From Atrina japonica (taxonomy: Eukaryota > Mollusca > Bivalvia > Pterioida > Pinnidae), in NCBI GenBank assembly GCA_030159075.1, contig BROG01000080.1, forward strand, positions 1,114,501-1,178,500: DNA of 64,000 nt. The letters are read 5' to 3'. The position numbers were made by a program, and so were the translations under genes. The notes below the pieces were generated by a model. That model was not told the DNA's origin. It ran no database searches and was given only the letters and a program-made list of their open reading frames with translations. Shown in pieces: positions 26,701 through 38,700 of this stretch; the stretch's first letter is position 1; every line of letters starts with the position of its first letter.

Positions 26701-29700
26701 GGAAGTATCAGAGACAAATTTAAATCTCTGTTTCTCCATCTCTCAACATGTATCTTTTATAATAATAATCATGAAAATTCCGTTTGACCTATATCCTTTG
26801 ACCTTTATTTATAACTTGCCAGAGTTGTTTGTTTTACATCCTGCCAAGAATTTTTCACTTATATTGAGACATCACTAGCTTTAGGTGAAATGCTACAAAT
26901 TCTGACCAGTGCTATGGACTGATGCCGATGCAGTGAGGGTTCTTTTACATGCCACACCCACCATAATATGGGACCTTGTTTTTTTTTTAAATCTCATCTC
27001 AAAGACCTGTGATTTTCACTTCCTATGCCAAGTGCCTGTCTATGGAACAGTCATTTAGATTTTTTTAAAAGTCTTTGATGTGACCAGGTATCAAACCCAG
27101 TACCCTCCGCTTGCGAGTCAAACTCTCTACCACTAGTTCATGGCACAGAATTCTACTTATTATAAATATTGTAAATATCTACATCAATCTACTGTGTATA
27201 TTTCACTTGCCTTTTTGTCTAAGATTCTGACTATTTCACCGAGTGCTCTATCTAATGCGGTGACTTTGTTCTGTGGCCAGGGTCCGGAGTCTTGTGTTTG
27301 TAGATATTTTGTTATATCTCTCACAACCTTATGTAATCTGTAAATAGAAGTATAATTCAGTTTTCTGTATACCTGATAATAGTTGCTCCTATTAAATTTT
27401 TCGTTGTTTTTGCCCTTAGATCAGAGGGCAAATTTACAATGAAAGCAAAATTTTCAAGCTAAATAACTGAAGCACAGACCTACGTGCCATCCATGAGACT
27501 GTAATAATTCAGGGCGAATTTGAGATGTGGTGAATATGTTTTCTGTTGGGAAAGGGCGAAAATAACCAGGGGCGAAAATTTCCAGGTATACAGTATTCAA
27601 GACTGTGTAGTTTAAAAGAGCATTAACTGTACTCACACAAAGAGAGGAGATTATCAGTTCGGGAGAACTAGCCAAAAAATTTTGAAAAATTATGAACTGT
27701 TAAAAAGACTCAATGATTGACAGCAATAGATCATCACCTGAGTTACTGAGATGACCTTAAGATAATATCTCAACTTATTTTCCATAATCATTATAATCAT
27801 TATTACTGTCAACAAGTTATTGAACTTGGGTGTTTCTTGTTGTAGCCAATTATGTTGGTGAACCAGTAAAGGCACTTGTACAGGCAAGACATCCAAAGTT
27901 CTACATAAAGTTTGTTTATTCTTACTCATTTTCAACAAAAGACAAGCTAGTAGACATACCCAAAGAGTGTTAAGGAAAAACATACCAGAGAGCAGGACAC
28001 AGTTGCTCAATACGTTGTTAAATTTAACATGAAGATAACCAATGTTCAACCAATAGGCTAACCATGGGTTATATTTAACAATGTATTGTACAACTGGTTC
28101 TTGAACCTTGGACATTTTTTTTATGACGATATTTACATGTAACCATGGTAACTGATTGTTTACTTACTTTGCTTTATGTTCAGAGTCAGCAGTCTGTTGT
28201 TTACCAGACAGGGAATTCTCATACTCTAGTCCTCTGTAATACAAAAAATGATCAGAGTTAAGTGGCATTACTTGTATAAATTATACATGTAAAACTGAAA
28301 AACACACTTCAGTGCTTAACCAGATTTATAAAAAGTTGACCTTTTTTTTAATTAAAATATGTTATGGAGACTTAGTGACCAAAAAGCTACTCAGTTACTT
28401 ATAATTTGATAAATTAAGTACAGCAACAGTCTTAATTCACATTTACCCGTAATTCATAAGTAAAGGTCAAGATTGTGAGTTGACCTATTTGGTATAGTGG
28501 CACTACGGAATCAGGAAAAACTCAAATAATTTTACCGTAATAAAACTTGACAAAATCAATACAAGATAATACACATTTTCTATGTGAACAACTCAATAAT
28601 CTAATGTAATTTAACGACTCAAATTAGGTTAACGTAATAAAATGACTCAAATAATTTTAACGTAATAAAACAACTCATAATTTTGACATATTAAAACAAT
28701 GCAAATAATCTTAATGTGATAAATGTAATAAATCGTAACAAAATAAGAATTTATCATACCTGGTCGTCATTCTCTGTCTTAACTTTTTGGATCTCTTTTT
28801 CATAGATTTGAGTCGCTCTTTCTCGGATACTATCTTTGGGTGTGTGCTGTTTACTGGAGCATCCACTAAATGTTTCAAGTTGAAAGATTCCTGTAAAGGA
28901 TTTAGAAGTATGTTATCTTTACAATATGTTTCTGGATTGAAATGAGAACCAAGGGGGGGGATATGTTTCTGGATTTAATTGTAGACCAAGACAACAGTCT
29001 GGATTTAAACATGGACCAAGCTGACAATACATTTTTAGATTCAAATGTGGACCAAGCTAACAATATGATTTTGGATTTAAATATGGACCAAGGCGGCAAT
29101 ATGTTTCTGGATTTAATTGTAGACCAAGACAACAGTCTGGATTTAAACATGGACCAAGCTGACAATACGTTTTTAGATTCAAATGTGGACCAAGCTAACA
29201 ATATGATTTTGGATTTAAAAATGGACCGAGGCGGCAATATGTTTCTGGATTTAATTGTAGACCTAGACAACGATACAAATCTGGATTTAGATATGGACCA
29301 AGCTGACGATATGTTTCTGGCTTTAAAGGGGCATTAGCTGTCCTTTTTTTTCAAAACACCCTGTCCTATTTTACTACTTAGAACAACATACAATAACAAA
29401 AAAGATATATACACAGGCATAACAGTTCTTAAATTCCTCTATATTTTGTGAAAATTGCTGGAGAAACCCAATTTGGCAATTATTCACTTGCAATTGATAA
29501 ACTCAACCTTACTATTTGTATATGAATACCACACTGGACTTGACCTTATTTTCACAAAATATACAGGAAAATAAGACTTGTTATGCCTGTGTATATCTCT
29601 TATCTATTATTGTACATTAAGTACAAGTAGTAAAATTAGACAACATCAAAATTATTTTTTTAGTAAACACAGCTAATGCCCCATTAAATATGGACCAAGC

Positions 29701-32700
29701 TGAAAATACATTTTTAGATTCAAATGTAGACCAAATTGACATTATGTTTCTGGATTGAAATGAGGGACCAAGATGACAATATGTTTCTGGATTTAAACTT
29801 TTCTCTGTAACATCAACTTTGAAAGAAAATGTTCTGACATCCTCTCAGTGGCTCTCACACAACAACCTCTCACTAGACAAGGGAAAGATAACAACATCAG
29901 TAATCAAACAACTTACAATTTCCTCCTTAGACATGACTTTTCCAGAGTTGTTGTCTTGTAAAGCCTGTTGATGTTTCTTTCCTCTCAGATGACTCAGTAG
30001 GTATACTTCTGATGTTATCTACAAAGTATATAAAATGTGTGGAAACTGATTAACTCTAACATTTTGTTTAACTCATTCACCCCTTAAAGACACATTTGGA
30101 CTGGTCTAATCCATTGATTTACAGAAGAGTCTATTGTTTTTTGGGGGAGGATGAGTTAACGACAAGAGAATATAAAATGTGTAGCAGCTGATAACTCTAG
30201 CTTGCATTAAAGGCCATCTCTTTATAAAGGGCACCTGCCTATAAAGGTCATTCAAACATAACCTCTGTTTCTTTTTTTTGTTATAATGAATAAACCTCAC
30301 TATAAAGGCAGCCTATCTATAATGGCTACTTTTGCCTGTTCTGTTAATTGGCCTTTATATACAATTTTGACTGTAGCTTGTAAAATATCCATTAAAATAC
30401 ATACCACATGCTAGACCAACACTTTTAAACTACTTAACCATTACGCTGTGTAATTCATCGTTACGCTGTACATGCTACATGTTAGACCAACACTTAACTT
30501 TTTAACCACTACACTGTTTAATTTATTTTTCAATCTGTACTTTATCTACATCATATATACTTACAAGAACATTATATATAGGGTCTAGTACAGTTTCTTT
30601 TGTTTGCTTCATGGATTTTACAATACATCATATATACTTACAAGAACATTATATATATAGGGTCTAGTACACAGTTTCTTTTGTTCCTTTTATGGATTTT
30701 ACAATACATCATATATACTCACAAGAACATTACATATAGTACACAGTTTCTTTTGTTCCTTTTATGGATTTTACTATACATCATATATACTCACAAGAAC
30801 ATTACATATAGTACACAGTTTCTTTTGTTCGTATGGTGTAACTTTTGGAGCCTCATTGTGGTCTTCAGTTGAGTGTCTCAAGATGCTCATCTCAAAAGCC
30901 TTCTCGCGGATTTCTTGTAATTTTTCCTGATGTCTTTGAGTCGTCTCATCTTGCTGTGAATGATACAAGCACAAAAAAAATGATAAGAACAAAGTATACA
31001 TACAGTAACACCTTGTTATACTGCCACCATTTGTTCAGCCCAAATTTGGCATTATAAAGGGGTTTGGTGATAGGTTGAGGGGAACCTTAAACAAATTATA
31101 GGGAAAATTGGAGAAGTGCTCTTTCAAAATTACTGGTGTAAATGAGGTGGCAAATGAAACCAGGGGTATAATAAAGTGTTTTTTACTGTACAAGAACAAA
31201 TCAAAGATTATAAAGTTCACCTCACTGCAACATTTTTACGTCTCCCAATAAACGTGACCTCAACAAATCTTCTTAACCACAGCAGTGAAAATAGACTAAG
31301 TCCAAAACAGGGTTAATTTGACATAAAATGTAATAATAATTCAGCGTCTAGAGTAGTGATATACTAAGAATCATAAGACATATATACCATGCAAGTTTTG
31401 TTGATGTATAAAAAGTAAGAGCAGGAAAACCTGACCTCAACCAATCCTCTTAAATAGATGCCAATGTCAATGGTGTAACAATAAGCATTGGCTCTCCTCA
31501 ACTTCATTGAGGTGAGCCAAAACCTTGTACCTATCATATTCATAACACTGAGAAAGGCAAGATTTGTGTTAAATAAGAAATATAAAAAAAATACCGCTAT
31601 GGCTTAGAAATGATTGCCAAGAACTGCTGAAACGACAGTTATTTAAAATGAAAATTGTTTATACGTGAAATTCCATATTTGTTGGAATCAATGAGTTTCA
31701 ATTATTTTTTCTTTTATCATAATTTCTATGTTTAAGGGGGAATGGGTTGTCAGATATTGTGACACTCATGATAAATATTCAGATGTATAGATGGAAAAAA
31801 GGACAGACAAAACAACAGCTAGAGACATTCTTAAGTTATACAAGACGCTAGACATCCGGTGAGGTTTACCTTTTGTTGTATTTTCTTCTGTAGTTCGTGT
31901 ATATGTTGCTGATGCTGGGCATTCAGTACTGCCAACCTTTCCTCTCTTTCTCTGTAACAGAGTAAACAAGTCAATAGCGTTAAGATAAGTTATAAACTTT
32001 TAAATGTCTCTTAACCGTTTGGTGATTACTATTAATCACCAAGCAAGTACGGTTATCGATTTAATTTTTGTTTTCTTTACAGAATTGGTCCAATGAAAAT
32101 GCAGCAGTCTTACTATTTCATGGTGTATTTATAACTCACAATTGAAATCCACTAACTTCTGATCAACTGTACATTCAGACTACAACAAGGATATGAACAC
32201 ACCAGATAAATATCGGACAGACAGAGGATGTTACATCACACTCTACAATTTTTCAGTTACATGGTGGTCAGTTTTTAATGGTGGAGGAGAGAACCTGGTT
32301 ACCAGACAAGAGACCATGGGCCTTCCAAAAGTAAACTGGCAAACTTTCTCACAAATATCAACTTAGGTTCTGGTGGGGCTGGAATCTGCTCTGATCAGAA
32401 GTGATGGACTTCATGGTTCAAAGCATGATGCTCTAACTACTTTTCCATGGAGGCCCCATACAGAGAAACATTATGTTTTGTCTTCACAGAAAAATAGATT
32501 TACAATAATAAATAAATGGGTTGTGGGAGACAATCTGATGCAACATTCTGCCTTCTTAAGATGTATAACTGCACTGAATATAGGGAGCAGCCTAGTTGAC
32601 AGCCTAGTTGAAGAAATGGGGGCGATATTGCCCAGTCAAGGCAAAGGAAAGAGGGATGGAAGGCCCAACAGAATGCAAAATCCTTGGGCTTGTATTTTCC

Positions 32701-35700
32701 CCCAAAATATTTAAAAATTTCTAATTTGGATTTTCAAAATAAAGAAGAAAGTAATATTCAAACAAATTTTTTAATTTAGTTTTTCTGTTCAAGTTAAAAT
32801 GTTAATATATTTTCCCAATTTTTTGGACCCTGGACCGATAATTAAGGAGGTGAGAAAATCCCTGGATACCTAGAGTTTGAGTTTAGATTTGATTGTGACT
32901 GCTGAATCAGGACAGAATACAATGACGACACTGTCTAGTAACAAAATGATATACTGTATACAGGGTTATTTTCGCCCTGTGTTATTTTCGCCCTAATGCA
33001 CTTGCAAATGTTTATGCCCCGTTTTAAATTTGCCCAGAATTTTATCATTAAAAATAGATGAATTTACCCTTTTGAATTCGCCCACTGACGATGAGGGCGA
33101 AAGGGGTAAAAATAAAACGGGGGCCAAAGTTTCCCTGTATACAGTAATACAATAAATTAAAAAGAGAAATTCTTGTCAATATTCTTAAAAATATCATCTA
33201 GTACATTACATGCATCGGTCTCACCTTTCTTTAGCTCTCAAAGACTCCACTCTTTCTTTTTCTCTTTCTAACTGCTGTTGTTCCGCCCTGGCAGACCTCT
33301 GACGTCTTTTTTCCTCCATCTCTTTCAGTCGTGCCTGCCTATCTGCCTCTATGATTTTCCTCCTCTCTTCTACGGCGGCCTCTTTTGCCAGTTTTTCCTC
33401 GTGTTTCCTTTGTCTTTCCTCCTGTTAAGGAGACAAACACATTGTAAACTAATTTCCTTGCACTCAACCTTTTGGCATTAATTACAATCAATTTCAAATC
33501 ACCATCCACTACACCGGGATAAAATCTGCCAGCCCCCCAGACATGTGACTTTGCATAAGTCGAGTTTACGCAGAAAAACTCTATAATCACTTCACAATAA
33601 ACGACAAGAATTTCACATAATTATATGTCTCGCTCGTCCCCACTTTGATAATCACTTTAGCAAAGTATACTTTTTTTACATGCAGTTTCAATAAGCTTAG
33701 TATCGTGGATGTGCATGTTTTTCAAGTTATAAGTAAATATATATTTATATATATTTCAGGGGATCAGGCAGGACCCCTATATGCATCATTGAATGTGTCT
33801 CCCCATAACAATCAATGATATATATGGTTTAAGAGTAGGGCTGTGAACAAATTATAAGTAAAAACTATAAATTTCAGTGGGTGGGACGTTACCACTGTAT
33901 ACATCACTGAATATGCCTTTCCATAAAAAAACAAAAATTTGTATGGTAAAGGGGTGTGGATATGAATAGTTTTCAATTGATGAATAAAAAATATATTTCA
34001 GGGGGTGGGGCAGGACCGTCAAATACACCAATGAATGTATTTTCCCATAATGATCAAGAATATAATCATATAGTCTCATATTAACTGAAAAGCAAGTCTG
34101 TAACCAAAATTTAACATGGAGCTAAACGCAAAGTTTGACGCCATTGCCATAAAAAAAGCAACACCTACATCTCACTTTCTCTACTTGTCATGGCAAGACA
34201 AAAATGTCTTGGTTCAGAAATATCTAGAATTTCAAATTTTTTACGCAAAAAAAAAAAAAAAAAAAAAGTGGGCAAAGCAGTCATAAAAAAACAGAGGTTT
34301 AAAAATTTTTAGTTGGATCACTCAGGTACCGGTAAGAGTAAATGAAACAAATATTTATTCATTTTTGTCCTCAGATATTTAACTTATCTGTTTGTCTAGT
34401 AGCCTAGCCTCAGATACAAAACATACCTGTATATCTAGTAGCCTGGCCTCAGATACAAAACATACCTGTATATCTAGTAGCCTGGGCTCAGATATCAAAC
34501 TCATCTGTATGTCTAGTAGTCTGGCCTCAGATACAAAACATACCTGTATATCTAGTAGCCTGGCCTCAGATACAAAACATACCTGTATATCTAGTAGCCT
34601 AGCCTCAGATACAAAACATACCTGTATGTCTAGTAGTCTGGCCTCAGATACAAAACATACCTGTATATCTGGTAGCCTAGCCTCAGATATCAAACTCGTC
34701 TGTATGTCTAGTAGTCTGGCCTCAGATACAAAACATACCTGTATGTTTAGTAGTCTGGCCTCAGATACAAAACATACCTGTATGTCTAGTAGCCTGGCCT
34801 TAAATATCAAACTTACCTGTATGTCTAGTAGCCTGACCTCAGATATCAAATACACCTGTATGTCTCGTAGCCTGGCCTCAAATATCAAACTTACCTGTAT
34901 GTCCAGTAGCCTGGCCTCAGATATAAAATTTACCTGTATATCTAGTAGCCTGGCCTCAGATATCAAACTTACCTGTATGTCTAGTAGCCTGGCTTCAGAA
35001 ACCTGATGTTTTGACATTATGTCATGTCTCTTATTCTGGGCCTCCAGCGTATTTATGAAAGCGATCTCATTGGCCTATAAAGAAATCAGCATCTTCAAAC
35101 ATCAACAACATTAGGAATGGAATAAAATCACAAACAAGGCAAGCAAATACAAAAGAAAAACAAAGAGAAAGGTATTTTACAAAGATGACTGAGCATTGTA
35201 GACGAGTTTTCAGTGTTATAAGGACTACCATGGGTAAATAATAAACAGTTCGTAATTTGTAATTAACTTTTCATGAAATATTCATTTTCTCTGAAAATTG
35301 CCCATGATCTATATATAAATCTTCTTTGATTTTGAAAACATTGTAACGGCTGATGTCATGTGCACAAGAGCATAGCAAAATATCATTTAGAAACACAATC
35401 ATCAAAAGCAGGTGATCAAAAAACAAAAACAAAAAATGGTTTATACATACCTTAGCTTCTTCCTCATGCGCTTTCTGAGCTTTCATTCTAAGTTGAACCA
35501 ATCTTTTTTCTTCTGCTCTCTGCATTTTCCTTTGTATAGTCCCTTTCCTCTGTTGCATCAGTTCCTCCTTCCAAGATCTAACTTCTTCTACCTGTAACAT
35601 GGAAACAAAAATCTGCAAACTTTTGGTTTGCACTTTCCTAGGAAGAAGCAATGCATTCATATTAGTACACATCACCATTGGCTAATTATTCAGAACTGGC

Positions 35701-38700
35701 AACAACAGAATTTGCACCACCACGTTGACATGGCAAACTGACGGGGACAGAAAAGTTGGCAGGCAAAAAACAAAGAAACATAGAGGAAGGCAACTGAGCA
35801 AGAGAAATTAAAGCTGGGATGGAACATTTGGCCATCAGCTAGAGCTGTGACTAGAGAGAGAGACGGGTGGATGCCATGCATAGGGGTCGAGGAGGACTGG
35901 TCAGGTGAGATAAGTACTCATCACTTCTAATCAGCATTTCAGCCCAATCAGAAACATTTAGCAATCAAAGATTACAAAGCTCATCTCACACCATGTATAT
36001 TACATTCCCTAATACACCTGTTCTCAATGAATTTTTTTTAACTTTAGCAATAAAAATTCACTAAATCCAAAACAGGGTCATTTTGGGAAAAAAAATACCC
36101 GACAAATCCAGCACCTGAAGTATAAAATGGACCAAGAATCATAAGACATATACAAAGACGTATATCAAGCAGGTTTAGTTGTAATATAACCAGTAGAAGC
36201 TGGTAAACCTGACCCCAACCATTCTTCTTAAATGGCTGGTGTAAGTTGACAAAACCCTCACCCCTCCTCTCCTCAACTCTGTCAAGATAAGCTATAAAGG
36301 TTAATTCATAGTCCTGTACATGGGCCCTCTCTGATCTGAAAAGACTACATAACATAACTAATTATCTGTTAATTGGCTGCAAAGTGTGCACTTTAATGAC
36401 GCAAAGTGACACCGTGTGACATCACATCACCGTATTTGTGACAAATTGTTATTTTCTTTGTTACCAGATAAGAATAATAGCACGCTTTTGACTTTTGATA
36501 TGAAATATAAATATCTTTTCTGATAAGATTATATGGACCTTCTTTGACAAGTCTTTCAGTCTTTCTGATTTTTCGTGCATCAATTTTTCTCTCAGTTCTC
36601 TTGCCTTGGCCTGTTTCTGTTCATGTCTCTTTTTAGATTCTGTTGGAGACCTGAAATATCAAATGTGTGTTATATTTGATGTTTTACATCAAATTCAAAT
36701 AATTACAAAATGATTATCAATTACAATGATAAACAAATTGACCATATCTATTTTTGATGAATCCATAATAGGAGAGAAGTGCACATCTTCAATGTATACA
36801 TAATTGTTCTGCAAAGTTTCAGGGTTCTACATCAAAAACTACTGGAGTTGATTACACAAAATAGGTACACTCTGTTGAAAACACTTCCAGAAAATGAAGT
36901 TCCGTACCCCAGAAAATCAACAGAAATGATTGGAATGAGTCCATACTAAGTGATGAATATCTTTAATGTATATTATTTATATTTATAAATATATATATTT
37001 GTTATCCAATGTTTCAAGGTTCTACATCTAAAACTGTAGGAGTAGTTGATTACACACGATAAGTACACTACTATCCCCGCCTACCCACCCATCAACCATA
37101 CTTTCACCATACTAAAACCCAGTTTGCATTACCTACAACCACCCAGTTAACAATAGGAAAGACTACCTTTTTCTTGAAGGTGATGACAGTTTTTCGTGCA
37201 TATGAACTGCATGCCCTGGAGTTCTTGTTTCTGTATCATCCTCTTCCTCCACCATATCTCCCCAGGATTTGTTCTTCTCACTATCAGACTTAGCTGAAAA
37301 GACAAAGTACAGTCAATTCTCGATAAACTGCCACTTTTTGTTATTTCGAAATTATGGTGGTATATCGAGTATGATGATGAATGGAGTTCCTGCATCTTGG
37401 GGAAAATAGAGTCACCTTTATTTGGTATAATTGATATAACTGTAGTTAATAGAAAACTGGACAAAGGTTTATATCTAATAATTATCTTTTTTTTTATTAT
37501 TTTTAATTCTTTAAATTATCTGGTTTTACGACAGCTTCCGGATTAACTCAGGTGATCACTAGCGACCAATTAGCCACTTCATTGACCACCATCACCAACA
37601 TAACCGACACTTTAAAATGGACGTTTGTTAAAAAAATAGAGTGTCGGATGGCAATAATGAATTTGGCATTACAAAGATAATTATATACGGCAGGAAAAAC
37701 TTTCTTGACAAAATGTGGCGTTATTTCGAGAATGGTGATGAATTATATGGTGATAACAGGAGAATTGACTGTAATGTTAACATAAATATGTCACTAAAAA
37801 TAAGAGTTCAAGATCTCCATAAGACTCGGTTCCTGTTTCAGATTAAAATAACTTCATATAGACTTAAACCGATATCATATAGGACACAAAGGATGGCATA
37901 AATACCGGTCAGCAACCAATTCTCACCACGTACAATTCTCGCCAAGTACAATTCTCGCCAAGTACAATTCTCGCCAAGTACAATGCTCACCAGGTCGTGA
38001 TATTTTGCCTGAAATCTTTTTTGGTTTGTTGGAGAAATTATTAATTGATTTTTGTTCGGCTATTCTTCAAAACACTAAAAATCTTGAAGTGACCAATCGT
38101 GAAATGTCTGACACATGGCTCTAAATGTGCATACAAGCATATGACGTCATAATGACACTAATGTTTGACTAACCTTTTAATTGTGACGTCATAATGGAAA
38201 GTTTTGCCAAAAGGTGCAATGTGGACATCTCACTGATAGTTGTGAATCATTAAATTTGTCTCTGTTGGAACATAGTGTAGGCACAGAATGGCATTTCAGC
38301 ATAAATTATGCCAAGAACTCTCAAAGGCTATTTTTTTCATTTAATGGTTTATCTTTCACAAGACGAACATTTTCATGAGAAATATCTGCTCTTTTTTTAA
38401 TGTTGTTTTATGCCACAATCAACAATTTTTCAGTTATGTGGTGGTGGTGGTCAGGAGAGAACCAAGTTACAATGTACCAGGAAAGAGACCACCGGCCTTC
38501 CGTAAGTATGGCGAGCAAAATGGCAAACTTTCTCACAAAAACTAGCTTAGGTTCCAGCGGGACTTGAACTGTGCTGACCAGAAGTGAGAGACTTCATGTT
38601 TCAAAGCACGATGCTCTAACCATTTGGCCATGGAGGCCCCAAATATCTGCTCTGATGGTGTATTAACTTAAACACATTAAAGCTCTGTAAGATTTTATTT

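Noticed and set aside
27690..28115. 141-codon minus-strand ORF between two SCAPER exons
   Set aside because: No conserved motif; it lies wholly in an intron whose flanking exons join in phase without it.
34392..35006. 204-codon plus-strand ORF of SSSLASDTKHTC repeats
   Set aside because: Antisense shadow of the exon-derived 39-bp array; SCAPER is on the other strand.
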